DNA of 56,184 bases from Pseudomonas sp. CHM02 (GTDB lineage Bacteria; Pseudomonadota; Gammaproteobacteria; Pseudomonadales; Pseudomonadaceae): the NCBI RefSeq assembly GCF_000612585.1, contig NZ_JFCA01000045.1, positions 1 to 56,184 of the forward strand, written 5' to 3'. The position numbers and the translations under genes are program-made. Under the pieces are notes generated by a model, which saw nothing but the letters and a program-made list of their open reading frames with translations, had not been told where the DNA came from and did not search any database. How positions within the stretch are numbered: position 1 is the stretch's first letter; every line of letters starts with the position of its first letter. Below, piece after piece: positions 47,217 to 55,579 of the stretch.

Positions 47217-48920
47217 ATGAACGCTGTAAGCCTGGAACACACCGAACGGATCTGGTTGAACGCTTACCTGCCTGGCGTCCCGGCGGATATCGAAGCGGGT
47301 ATCGAGGACTACCCGTCGCTGCGCGAGGTGTTCCTGGAGCACCTGGAGAAGTTTCGCGAGCGGGTGGCCTACGTCAGCATCGGCACCGAAATGACCTACG
47401 CCGATTGGCAGGTGCAAGGCCATGCCTTTGCCGCCTGGCTGCAGGGGCAGGGCGTCAAGAAAGGCGACCGTGTCGCGCTGATGATGCCCAACTGCCTGCA
47501 GTACCCGATCTGCCTGCTAGGCACGATCCTGGCCGGCGCGGTGGTGGTCAACGTCAACCCGCTGTACACCGCCCATGAGCTCAAGCATCTGCTCAAGGAC
47601 AGCGGCGCGGAAACCGTGGTGATCTTCGAGAACTTCGCGCAGACCCTGGAAAAAGTCATCACCGGCAGCAGCGTCAAGCGCGTGGTGATCGCCGCCATCG
47701 GCGACTTGCTCGGCACCTTCAAGGGCGCGGCGATGAACTTCATCCTGCGTCGCGTGCAGAAGCAGGTGCCCGCGTTCAATCTGCGCGGTTCGGTGCGTTT
47801 CAACCAAGTGCTGAAGCAGGGGCGGGCGCTCAACCATTTCCCGGTGGAGATGCACCTCGACGACCTGGCCTTCCTGCAATACACCGGCGGTACCACCGGC
47901 GATGCCAAGGGCGTGATGCTCAGCCACCGCAATATCATCGCCAACCTGTTGCAAGCCAAGGCCTGGGTCGGTGACCAACTGGACCAGGACAAGCAGGAAA
48001 CCAACGTCACCTTGCTGCCGCTGTACCACATCTTTTCGCTGACGGTGAATTGCCTGATGTTCATGTGCCTGGGTGGGCGCAACATCCTGATCGCCAACCC
48101 GAGGGACGTGAAGCGCGTGCAGATGATCCTGCGCAAGGAGCGTTTCAACGGCATTGCCGGGGTCAACACCTTGTTCAACGGCTTGCTGGAGAACAAAGCG
48201 TTCTGCGCACGGGACTTTTCCGACCTGCGCATGGTGATCGCCGGCGGCATGGCCACCCACACGGCGGTGGCCAAGCGTTGGAAGGAGGTCACGGGGCTGC
48301 CGATCATCGAAGGCTACGGCCTGACCGAGTGTTCGCCGGTGGTGAGCATCAGCCCGATCGATATTGCGCGCATGCGCGAGATGGAGTTCACCGGCAGCAT
48401 CGGCGTACCGTTGCCGTCGACCTGGGTGCGCTTTATCCGCGAAGACGGCGAGCTGGCCGATATAGGCGAGCAAGGCGAACTGCAAGTGCGCGGGCCGCAG
48501 GTGATGCAGGGCTACTGGAAACGCCCGGAGGCCACCGCCGAAGTGCTGGACGCAGGAGGGTGGTTGTCGACCGGTGATATCGGTGTGATGGACGCGCGTG
48601 GCTATATCCGCCTGGTGGACCGCAAGAAGGACATGATTCTGGTCTCTGGCTTCAACGTGTACCCCAATGAAATCGAAGACGTGGTGGCGTTGCATCCTGG
48701 GGTGGGTGAAGTGGCGGCCATCGGTGTGGAAGATGGCGTGACCGGGGAGAAGGTCAAGATCATCGTGGTGCGCAAGGACCCGGACCTGACCCAGGAGCAG
48801 ATCCTGGCGCATTGCCGCGAATACCTGACGGGGTACAAAATGCCGAAGTACGTGGAGTTCCGCACCACCGAGTTGCCCAAGACCACCGTGGGCAAAGTCT
48901 TGCGACGGGCACTGCGCTAA
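47217..48920 (+). CDS. Long-chain fatty acid-CoA ligase (FadD type)
   Basis: 567 residues. AMP-binding motif YTGGTTGDAKG (222-232), the GYGLTECSPVVS motif, and C-terminal DRKKDMILVSGFNVYPNEIED and LPKTTVGKVLRR with the catalytic Lys. It activates fatty acids to acyl-CoA with ATP, supplying the beta-oxidation enzymes encoded just upstream. GGAG lies 6 nt before the ATG. Length and motif set match FadD1/FadD2 of Pseudomonas; which paralog is not clear. Followed by a REP palindrome. Confidence 0.93.
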   Translation: MNAVSLEHTERIWLNAYLPGVPADIEAGIEDYPSLREVFLEHLEKFRERVAYVSIGTEMTYADWQVQGHAFAAWLQGQGVKKGDRVALMMPNCLQYPICLLGTILAGAVVVNVNPLYTAHELKHLLKDSGAETVVIFENFAQTLEKVITGSSVKRVVIAAIGDLLGTFKGAAMNFILRRVQKQVPAFNLRGSVRFNQVLKQGRALNHFPVEMHLDDLAFLQYTGGTTGDAKGVMLSHRNIIANLLQAKAWVGDQLDQDKQETNVTLLPLYHIFSLTVNCLMFMCLGGRNILIANPRDVKRVQMILRKERFNGIAGVNTLFNGLLENKAFCARDFSDLRMVIAGGMATHTAVAKRWKEVTGLPIIEGYGLTECSPVVSISPIDIARMREMEFTGSIGVPLPSTWVRFIREDGELADIGEQGELQVRGPQVMQGYWKRPEATAEVLDAGGWLSTGDIGVMDARGYIRLVDRKKDMILVSGFNVYPNEIEDVVALHPGVGEVAAIGVEDGVTGEKVKIIVVRKDPDLTQEQILAHCREYLTGYKMPKYVEFRTTELPKTTVGKVLRRALR

Positions 48921-48943
48921 TTTGAAGGTTTAGGTGATCCAAA

Positions 48944-49014
48944 TGTGGGAGCTGGCTTGCCTGCGATAGCGGTGTACCTGTTACACCGCCATCGCAGGCA
49001 AGCCAGCTCCCACA
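48944..49014. repeat. Near-perfect REP palindrome (REPIN) after the acyl-CoA ligase gene
   Basis: A 71-bp inverted repeat: TGTGGGAGCTGGCTTGCC at the left end and its complement at the right end, with an inner GCGGTGTA/TACACCGC stem. It sits between two convergent genes and can fold as one long hairpin, so it may also end both transcripts. Confidence 0.9.
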
Positions 49015-49031
49015 AAGTTCTGTGGTGGATT

Positions 49032-50147
49032 TTAGAGTGAGTTCACGGTTACCCAGCGCTCTTCTTTGGCCGCCACGCGAATCGCCGTCGCCAGCCGCTC
49101 CACTTCCCACGCTGCCTCAAAGTCAGTGCCATCCGCACCTTGACCGGCCAGCGCCAGAATCAACTCCTGCACCTCCAGCGTCTTCAACTCGTTGTACCCC
49201 AACTGATGCCCCGCTGCCGGGCTGAACGCCGCATAACCCGGCAGGGCAGGGCCTGCGAGTAAACGCTGGAACCCCTCCTGACCCACGCGACAGACCCGCA
49301 ATTCGTTCAAACGCTCCTGATCGAACGCCAGAGTGCCTTTGGTCCCGCTGATCTCGAAGCTCAGGTGGTTCTTGTAGCCGTGCTTGAGCCAACTGCTGCT
49401 GACCGTCCCGCGTGCACCGTTGGCGAAACGCAACAAGGCATGCACCTGGTCATCCACCGCGATGGCTTTCAGCTCGGCGCTGCCGTTGATGGCCGGGCGC
49501 TGGCCGTGAACGGTCTGGGTGTCGGCACACACGCTCACTACATCACCGACCAGATAACGCGCCATCGACAATAAATGACTGCCCAGGTCCGCCAGGGCGC
49601 CTCCGGCATGTGCCACTTCACAGCGCCACGACCAGGGCGAGGCCGGGTCGGCCATGAAGTCTTCGCTGAACTCGCCCTGGAAACTGACGATCTCGCCCAG
49701 TTCGCCGTTGGCGATCATCTGCCGGGCCAGCGTGATCATCGGGTTGTGCTGATAGTTGTAGCCCACCCGGGTCACTACCCCGGCGGCACTGGCGGCGCGG
49801 CGCATGGCGTCGGCTTGTTCCAGGCTCACGGCCAGGGGTTTTTCGCAGTACACCGCCTTGCCCGCGGCAATCGCCGCCATGGCCATGGGGTAGTGCAAAT
49901 GGTTGGGAGTGGTGATGGCCACCACGTCGACGTTTGGGTCGTTGACCAGCGCCTGCCAGTCACCATGGGCCTGGGCAAATCCCCAGGCCGTGGCGCAGCG
50001 CCGGGCGCGTTCAGTGTCGGCATCGGCCAGGGCGGCCAGCGTGAGGTGTACCGGCAATTCGAATACCGCGCGGGCGTTATTGAATGCCAGCGCATGGGCG
50101 CGGCCCATGAAGCCTGTGCCAATCAAGCCGATTCCGAGTTCACGCAT
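49032..50147 (-). CDS. Gfo/Idh/MocA-family oxidoreductase
   Basis: 371 residues. N-terminal NAD(P)-binding motif GTGFMG (10-15), catalytic EKP (102-104, K103) and the C-terminal GFO_IDH domain. The family includes inositol 2-dehydrogenase and many sugar dehydrogenases. The ATG at 50147 has AAGGA 9 nt upstream; two earlier in-frame ATGs lack a site. It is a single-gene unit. Two tandem GGAA-N6-TTC sites lie 42-85 bp upstream, a pattern like the RpiR-type IolR operator, so a sugar or inositol-type substrate is plausible. Confidence 0.87.
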   Translation of the reverse strand: MRELGIGLIGTGFMGRAHALAFNNARAVFELPVHLTLAALADADTERARRCATAWGFAQAHGDWQALVNDPNVDVVAITTPNHLHYPMAMAAIAAGKAVYCEKPLAVSLEQADAMRRAASAAGVVTRVGYNYQHNPMITLARQMIANGELGEIVSFQGEFSEDFMADPASPWSWRCEVAHAGGALADLGSHLLSMARYLVGDVVSVCADTQTVHGQRPAINGSAELKAIAVDDQVHALLRFANGARGTVSSSWLKHGYKNHLSFEISGTKGTLAFDQERLNELRVCRVGQEGFQRLLAGPALPGYAAFSPAAGHQLGYNELKTLEVQELILALAGQGADGTDFEAAWEVERLATAIRVAAKEERWVTVNSL

Positions 50148-50188
50148 AGCCGTGGTCCTTTGCATTATTGTTTTCAGGAAAGCTATTA

Positions 50189-50203
50189 ATGGAATAAAAA
50201 TTC
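50189..50203. promoter_or_regulatory. Operator-like repeat copy 1 (GGAA-N6-TTC)
   Basis: ATGGAATAAAAATTC, identical to a second copy 29 bp further on. It matches the GGAA-N6-TTCC pattern reported for RpiR-type IolR except for the last base. Confidence 0.5.
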
Positions 50204-50217
50204 TCATAATTCAATAG

Positions 50218-50232
50218 ATGGAATAAAAATTC
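50218..50232. promoter_or_regulatory. Operator-like repeat copy 2 (GGAA-N6-TTC)
   Basis: Second exact copy of the 15-bp sequence; the 29-bp spacing places the two copies on nearly opposite faces within about three turns, suited to cooperative binding. No regulator gene is adjacent. Confidence 0.5.
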
Positions 50233-50279
50233 ATTAAGGCTTTGCCAATCACCCCCACGAATGCAGCTATATTCAGGCG

Positions 50280-50297
50280 CTGACGAAAGGGCGTCAG
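50280..50297. promoter_or_regulatory. Inverted repeat upstream of the Asp-box/MMPL genes
   Basis: CTGACG-AAAGGG-CGTCAG, perfect 6-base arms about 140 bp before the start of the Asp-box gene. Possible regulator site or transcript hairpin; nothing further is supported. Confidence 0.3.
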
Positions 50298-50412
50298 TTA
50301 ACAAAAGATAACGTAGCGCCGATTGTCAGACGATTCGAAAGCCCGATAGGATGGCCCTGCTTCCTCCAGGCGCTCTAGATTGCAGGTTTCAAGGCCCCGG
50401 AAGGCAGGCGAT

Positions 50413-50423
50413 AACAATAATAA
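50413..50423 (+). promoter_or_regulatory. AANAANAA (Crc/Hfq-type) motif before the Asp-box gene
   Basis: AACAATAATAA, just upstream of GGGAGAAAGG and 16 nt before the ATG at 50439. Confidence 0.45.
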
Positions 50424-50438
50424 ATGGGAGAAAGGTCT

Positions 50439-51494
50439 ATGAGTGAGCCTGTCATGGGGTGGGTTGTTTGCCGCCCACGCGCCGCACGCAGGGTTGCGAT
50501 GCTGGCCGCAGCGCTCTCGCTGTTTGGACTGGGGGTAACGGCAGCCGCGTTGTCGACCTCCGTCCAGGCCGCCAGCGATACCACTTTTGCGATTGAATCC
50601 CCCAAGGCCGCCAAAGGCCTGATGATCGACGTGGTCCACGCGGGCAAGCGCCTGGTGGCGGTCGGTGATCGCGGGCATATCCTCTATTCCGATGACCAGG
50701 GCACTACCTGGACCCAAGCCAAAGTCCCCACCCGGCAACTGCTCACGGCGGTGTTTTTCGTCGATGACAAGCAAGGCTGGGCCGTGGGCCATGATGCACA
50801 GATTCTCGCCAGCACTGACGGCGGCGCCACCTGGACCCAGCAATACCAGGACCTCAAGCGCGAAGCCCCTTTACTGGATGTATGGTTCAACGACGCCAAC
50901 CACGGCCTGGCGGTGGGCGCCTACGGTGCGCTGATCGAAACCACCGACGGCGGCAAGACCTGGAATGACGTCAGCGACCGCCTCGACAACGAAGACCAGT
51001 ACCACCTCAACGCCATTGCCCACATCAAGGACGCCGGCCTGTTTATCGTCGGCGAACAGGGCAGCATGTTCCGTTCCAGCGACGACGGCCAGACCTGGGA
51101 AAAGCTCGAAGGCCCCTACGAGGGCTCGCTGTTTGGCGTGATCAGCACGGCGCAGCCGCAGACCCTGCTGGCTTATGGCTTGCGCGGCAACCTGTACCGC
51201 TCCACGGATTTCGGCAGCACCTGGGAACCCGTCGAATTGAACGCGGCGCGGGGAGCGCTGGAGTTTGGCCTGTCGGGTGCGACCTTGCTGGATGACGGTG
51301 CCATCGTTGTCGTGGGTAACGGGGGCAGCGTGGTGGTCAGCCATGACGATGGGGTGACGTTCAGCGTGTTCAACCGTCCGGACCGTATTTCGCTGTCGTC
51401 CGTCACGGCGGCAGGCAACGGCAACTTGATTCTGGCGGGGCAGGGTGGCGTTCGCGTCGCTGCGCCCAACGGCGCCGAACTCGTAAAACAATAA
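50439..51494 (+). CDS. Exported YCF48/BNR-type beta-propeller protein with Asp-box repeats
   Basis: 351 residues: a long N-terminal signal or anchor (about 1-44), then six Asp-box repeats SxDxGxTW: SDDQGTTW, STDGGATW, TTDGGKTW, SSDDGQTW, STDFGSTW and SHDDGVTF. These give a beta-propeller like YCF48/HCF136 assembly factors. It is followed 16 bp later by an MMPL/RND transporter, an association common in Pseudomonas; a periplasmic partner or chaperone role is likely. GAAAGG lies before the ATG at 50439; an ATG at 50424 has a weaker site. Confidence 0.85.
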   Translation: MSEPVMGWVVCRPRAARRVAMLAAALSLFGLGVTAAALSTSVQAASDTTFAIESPKAAKGLMIDVVHAGKRLVAVGDRGHILYSDDQGTTWTQAKVPTRQLLTAVFFVDDKQGWAVGHDAQILASTDGGATWTQQYQDLKREAPLLDVWFNDANHGLAVGAYGALIETTDGGKTWNDVSDRLDNEDQYHLNAIAHIKDAGLFIVGEQGSMFRSSDDGQTWEKLEGPYEGSLFGVISTAQPQTLLAYGLRGNLYRSTDFGSTWEPVELNAARGALEFGLSGATLLDDGAIVVVGNGGSVVVSHDDGVTFSVFNRPDRISLSSVTAAGNGNLILAGQGGVRVAAPNGAELVKQ

Positions 51495-51497
51495 TAA
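51487..51497 (+). promoter_or_regulatory. AANAANAA (Crc/Hfq-type) motif before the MMPL/RND gene
   Basis: AACAATAATAA covers the stop codon of the Asp-box gene and ends 14 nt before the transporter start. Same sequence as the motif upstream of the partner gene. Confidence 0.45.
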
Positions 51498-51510
51498 GGG
51501 CGGGGAAAGA

Positions 51511-53886
51511 ATGAGCAGTCATCACAACGATAAAGCGACCTTTCTTGAGCGCCTGATCTTCAACAACCGCCCGGCAGTGATCGTGATCTGCCTGCTGGTG
51601 AGCATCTTCCTGTTCTGGCAGGCGACGTTGATTCGCCCGTCCACCAGCTTCGAAAAAATGATCCCCCTCAAGCACCCCTTCATCGAAAAGATGATGGAGC
51701 ATCGCAACGACCTGGCGAACCTGGGCAATACCGTGCGTATCTCGGTGGAAGCCAAGGACGGTGACATCTTCACCAAGGAATACATGGAGACCCTGCGTCA
51801 GATCAACGACGAAGTGTTCTATATCTCCGGTGTCGACCGCTCGGGCCTCAAGTCGCTGTGGAGCCCCAGCGTGCGCTGGACCGAAGTGACCGAAGAAGGG
51901 TTTGCCGGCGGTGAAGTGATCCCGCAGAGCTACAACGGCTCGCCGGCAAGCCTCGACCAACTGCGCAACAACGTGCTCAAGTCTGGCCAGGTCGGTCGCC
52001 TGGTGGCCAACGACTTCAAGTCGAGCATCGTCGACATCCCGCTGCTGGAGTCCTACCCGGACCCGCAGGACCAGGGCAAGTTGCTGGCCCTGGATTACCG
52101 CAAGTTCTCCCACGAACTGGAAGACAAGATCCGCGACAAGTTCGAAGCCCAGAACCCTAACGTCAAGATCCACATCGTCGGGTTTGCCAAGAAGGTCGGT
52201 GACCTGATCGACGGCCTGGTGATGGTGGTGATGTTCTTCGGCGTTGCCTTCATCATCACCTTGGTCCTGTTGCTGTGGTTCACCAACTGCCTGCGCAGCA
52301 CCGTCGCGGTGTTGAGCACCACGCTGGTGGCGGTGATCTGGCAGCTTGGGTTGATGCACTTCTTCGGTTTCGGTCTCGATCCGTATTCGATGCTGGTGCC
52401 GTTCCTGATCTTCGCCATCGGTATCTCCCACGGCGTACAGAAGATCAACGGCATTGCCTTGCAGTCCAGCGAGGCGGACAACGCCCTGACCGCCGCGCGA
52501 CGCACCTTCCGGCAACTGTTCCTGCCGGGCATGATTGCGATCCTGGCCGACGCCGTGGGGTTCATCACCCTGCTGATCATCGACATCGGCGTGATCCGCG
52601 AGCTGGCCATCGGCGCGTCCATCGGCGTGGCGGTGATCGTGTTCACCAACCTGATCCTGCTGCCGGTGGCGATTTCCTATGTCGGCATCAGCAAGCGCGC
52701 CATCGCCAAGAGCAAGAAAGACGCGAACCGCGAACATTCGTTCTGGCGCCTGCTGTCGAACTTTGCCAACCCGAAAGTCGCACCGATCTCCATCGCCCTG
52801 GCGCTGGTCGCCTTTGGTGGCGGCCTCTGGTACAGCCAGAACCTAAAGATCGGCGACCTGGACCAGGGCGCGCCGGAACTGCGCCCCGACTCGCGCTACA
52901 ACAAGGACAACAACTTCATCATCAGCAACTACTCCACCAGCTCCGACGTGCTGGTGGTGATGGTCAAGACCAAGGCCGAAGGCTGTTCGCGCTATGAAGC
53001 CATGGACCCCATCGACCAGTTGATGTGGACGATGCAGAACACCGAGGGCGTGCAATCGGCGATCTCGCTGGTGACCGTGTCCAAGCAGATGATCAAGGGC
53101 ATGAACGAAGGCAACCTGAAATGGGAAACCCTGTCGCGCAACCCGGATGTGCTGAACAACTCCATCGCCCGCGCCGATGGCCTGTACAACAACAATTGCT
53201 CGCTGGCGCCGGTGCTGGTGTTCCTCAACGACCACAAGGCCGAAACCCTTGATCGCGCCGTGCATGCGGTGCAGGACTTCGCCAAGGAAAACAACAAGGA
53301 CGGCCTGGAATTCATCCTCGCCGCTGGCAACGCCGGGATCGAGGCCGCCACCAACGAGGTGATCAAGGAGTCGGAGCTGACCATCCTGATCCTGGTGTAC
53401 CTGTGCGTGGCGACCATGTGCATGATCACCTTCCGTTCCTGGGCGGCGACCCTGTGCATCGTACTGCCGCTGGTGCTGACCTCGGTGCTGGGCAACGCGC
53501 TGATGGCGTTCATGGGCATCGGCGTCAAGGTCGCGACCTTGCCGGTGGTGGCCCTGGGCGTGGGGATTGGCGTGGACTACGGCATCTATATCTACAGCCG
53601 CCTGGAAAGCTTCCTGCGCGCCGGCCTGCCGCTGCAAGAGGCCTACTACCAGACGCTCAAGTCCACCGGTAAAGCCGTACTGTTCACCGGCCTGTGCCTG
53701 GCGATCGGCGTGTGCACCTGGATCTTCTCGGCCATCAAGTTCCAGGCCGACATGGGCCTGATGCTGACCTTCATGCTGCTGTGGAACATGTTCGGTGCAC
53801 TGTGGCTGCTGCCGGCACTGGCGCGGTTCCTGATCAAACCCGAGAAGCTGGCTGGGCAGAAGGGGAATTCACTCTTCGCGCATTGA
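51511..53886 (+). CDS. MMPL/HAE3-type RND transporter
   Basis: 791 residues with the duplicated RND layout: a helix near 27-47, a periplasmic loop, five helices (about 230-400) including GISHGVQKINGIALQ, a second helix and loop, and five C-terminal helices with GVGIGVDYGIYIYSRLE. This is the single-polypeptide MMPL/HAE3 class that usually moves lipids or hydrophobic compounds and works without a TolC-type partner. Cargo unknown; lipid or hydrocarbon derivatives are a guess from the general neighbourhood. Coupled to the Asp-box gene. Confidence 0.9.
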   Translation: MSSHHNDKATFLERLIFNNRPAVIVICLLVSIFLFWQATLIRPSTSFEKMIPLKHPFIEKMMEHRNDLANLGNTVRISVEAKDGDIFTKEYMETLRQINDEVFYISGVDRSGLKSLWSPSVRWTEVTEEGFAGGEVIPQSYNGSPASLDQLRNNVLKSGQVGRLVANDFKSSIVDIPLLESYPDPQDQGKLLALDYRKFSHELEDKIRDKFEAQNPNVKIHIVGFAKKVGDLIDGLVMVVMFFGVAFIITLVLLLWFTNCLRSTVAVLSTTLVAVIWQLGLMHFFGFGLDPYSMLVPFLIFAIGISHGVQKINGIALQSSEADNALTAARRTFRQLFLPGMIAILADAVGFITLLIIDIGVIRELAIGASIGVAVIVFTNLILLPVAISYVGISKRAIAKSKKDANREHSFWRLLSNFANPKVAPISIALALVAFGGGLWYSQNLKIGDLDQGAPELRPDSRYNKDNNFIISNYSTSSDVLVVMVKTKAEGCSRYEAMDPIDQLMWTMQNTEGVQSAISLVTVSKQMIKGMNEGNLKWETLSRNPDVLNNSIARADGLYNNNCSLAPVLVFLNDHKAETLDRAVHAVQDFAKENNKDGLEFILAAGNAGIEAATNEVIKESELTILILVYLCVATMCMITFRSWAATLCIVLPLVLTSVLGNALMAFMGIGVKVATLPVVALGVGIGVDYGIYIYSRLESFLRAGLPLQEAYYQTLKSTGKAVLFTGLCLAIGVCTWIFSAIKFQADMGLMLTFMLLWNMFGALWLLPALARFLIKPEKLAGQKGNSLFAH

Positions 53887-53913
53887 TCGATTTGACCATT
53901 GCCGCAAGGCACC

Positions 53914-53950
53914 GCGGGGGAATTGACCTATCATGTGTCTTTTCCCCCGC
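53914..53950. other. Stem-loop after the MMPL/RND gene
   Basis: GCGGGGGAA pairs perfectly with TTCCCCCGC across a 19-base loop, between the transporter stop and the small acidic gene. No T tract follows; it may be a weak terminator or sit in the 5' leader of the next gene. Confidence 0.45.
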
Positions 53951-53964
53951 AGTGACTTCACATC

Positions 53965-54261
53965 ATGACCGATACGCAACCCAACCTGAGCAGCGCCCTG
54001 ACCGACAGCGACATGCTGATTATCAACGGGCTGCACGCCTTCGACTTCACGTTTGACCAGCACTTGCTGATCGAAAGCATGGATGGCCGGGAACTCAAGC
54101 GTTGGAAGTTCAGTCCAGAACAACTGAACGCCGCGACCTTTGATGACAGCTTGCAAAGCTGGCTCTTGAGCAACGACGACGGTGAACACCGTCTGGTCTG
54201 CCTGAGCGCGATCAAGGGCGACAACAATAACGACGAGGATGAAGCGGATGATGATGCGTAA
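53965..54261 (+). CDS. Small acidic conserved protein (DUF5629-like)
   Basis: 98 residues. A conserved core ADMLIINGLHAFDF-type segment (SDMLIINGLHAFDFTFDQHLLIESMDGRELKRWKFS) and GEHRLVCLSAI, then a C-terminal acidic tail of Asn/Asp/Glu. It matches what I remember of the Pseudomonas DUF5629 family; the name is from memory. Soluble, no function known. Its last 14 bases overlap the lactonase-family gene, suggesting coupled translation. Confidence 0.7.
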   Translation: MTDTQPNLSSALTDSDMLIINGLHAFDFTFDQHLLIESMDGRELKRWKFSPEQLNAATFDDSLQSWLLSNDDGEHRLVCLSAIKGDNNNDEDEADDDA

Positions 54262-55423
54262 ATTCTGGCCCCTGCTGATGGCCGGCAGTGTCGGTGCGAT
54301 GTCGGTGCAGGCCGCGCCGGCCGACACTTATGAACTGTTGGTGGGCAGCTACACCGCTGGCACCAGCGAAGGGATCTATCGCCTGCAGTTCGACAGCCGC
54401 ACCGGCAAGTTCCAGGGCCAGCCGGTACTGGCGGCCAAGGCAGCGAACCCTTCCTGGCTGACGCTCTCCAAGGACCAGAAGCGCCTGTTTGTGGTCAACG
54501 AGAATGGCCCGGGCCAGAAAGACCCGGTCGGGCGGGTGAGCAGCTACAGCATCGACCCGCAGAATCATCAGCTGACGTTGATCAACCAGGTGCAGAGCCT
54601 GGGCAACGAGCCGACCCATTCCAGCGTCGCCGCTGACGGGCGCTACGTGTTCGTCGCCAACTATTCGGTGCTCGAAGACCCGGGCGGCAGCCTGGCGGTC
54701 TTGCCGGTCGATGCCACGGGCAAGCTGTCAGCCCCTGTGCAACTGAGCGGGCATCCATCCAGCCGTGTGAACCCTGAGCGCCAGGCGTCCAACCATGTGC
54801 ACTCGGTGGTGTCGTCGCCGGATGGCAAATACGTGTTTGTGCAGGACTTGGGCGCAGACAAGGTGTTTGCCTACCACTACGACCCCAAGGCCAACCATGA
54901 GCTGCCCTTGACTCCGGCCAACCCGGCCTCGGTGCAACTGCCACCCGGCAGTGGCCCGCGCCACCTGCTGTTCAGCGCAGATGGCAAGCATGCCTGGTTG
55001 ACCACCGAGATGAGCGCACAGGTGGCGGTGTTTGATTACAAGGATGGCCAGCTCACCCAAACCCAACTGGTGGACTTCGCCGCCGGGCAACCGGTGTCCG
55101 ACAAGGCCGGCGCCGCGTTGCATGCGTCCAGTGATGGCAAGTTCCTCTACGTGAGCAACCGTGGCACGGCCAATCAACTGCTGGTATTCAGCATCGACCC
55201 GGCCACCGCGCATCTCAAGGAGCTGCAGCGCCGCTCCGTGGAAGGCGACCACCCGCGCGAGTTCACCCTGGATCCGAGCGGCAGGTTCTTGCTGATCGCT
55301 AACCAGAAAAGCAACGAAATCGTAGTCGTCGAACGTGATCCCAAGACCGGTCTGCTGGGTAAAACCGTGCAGAAACTGCCAATCGATGCCCCCAGTGACC
55401 TCAAGTTCCTGGTGCGTCAATAA
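54248..55423 (+). CDS. Lactonase-family (6-phosphogluconolactonase-like) beta-propeller, exported
   Basis: 391 residues. Signal peptide (about 1-23, ending VQAAP), then a seven-bladed propeller of the YbhE/lactonase type with YELLVGSYTAGTSEGIYRLQFD, SWLTLSKDQKRLFVVNE, GSGPRHLLFSADGKHAWLTTEM and DHPREFTLDPSGRFLLIANQ. Cytoplasmic family members hydrolyse 6-phosphogluconolactone; a periplasmic version probably acts on another sugar lactone. Several ATGs are clustered at the start; 54248 has GAGG 9 nt upstream, while 54239 is also possible. Confidence 0.85.
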   Translation: MMMRKFWPLLMAGSVGAMSVQAAPADTYELLVGSYTAGTSEGIYRLQFDSRTGKFQGQPVLAAKAANPSWLTLSKDQKRLFVVNENGPGQKDPVGRVSSYSIDPQNHQLTLINQVQSLGNEPTHSSVAADGRYVFVANYSVLEDPGGSLAVLPVDATGKLSAPVQLSGHPSSRVNPERQASNHVHSVVSSPDGKYVFVQDLGADKVFAYHYDPKANHELPLTPANPASVQLPPGSGPRHLLFSADGKHAWLTTEMSAQVAVFDYKDGQLTQTQLVDFAAGQPVSDKAGAALHASSDGKFLYVSNRGTANQLLVFSIDPATAHLKELQRRSVEGDHPREFTLDPSGRFLLIANQKSNEIVVVERDPKTGLLGKTVQKLPIDAPSDLKFLVRQ

Positions 55424-55427
55424 GCCA

Positions 55428-55450
55428 CAGGCCCCGCAATGCGGGGCCTG
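55428..55450 (+). terminator. Hairpin terminator after the lactonase-family gene
   Basis: CAGGCCCCGC-AAT-GCGGGGCCTG, a perfect 10-bp GC-rich stem starting 4 bp after the stop. The following T tract is weak (ACCCTTTG). Confidence 0.65.
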
Positions 55451-55523
55451 ACCCTTTGTATTAATTCTATTAATAGCGGCTACTGTTTCAAAGCATTTCT
55501 ATGGTTCAGCCCTCGGGCGTAAG

Positions 55524-55559
55524 TTTGGTTCCAAGGCCTTCCCCGGCCACTCAACCAAA
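55524..55559. other. Leader stem-loop before the small exported protein gene
   Basis: TTTGGTT pairs with AACCAAA, with an inner GGCC/GGCC stem around TTCCCC. It ends 20 nt before the ATG at 55580 and would lie in the mRNA leader. Confidence 0.4.
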
Positions 55560-55579
55560 CGAACACAAGGGTTACCGAC

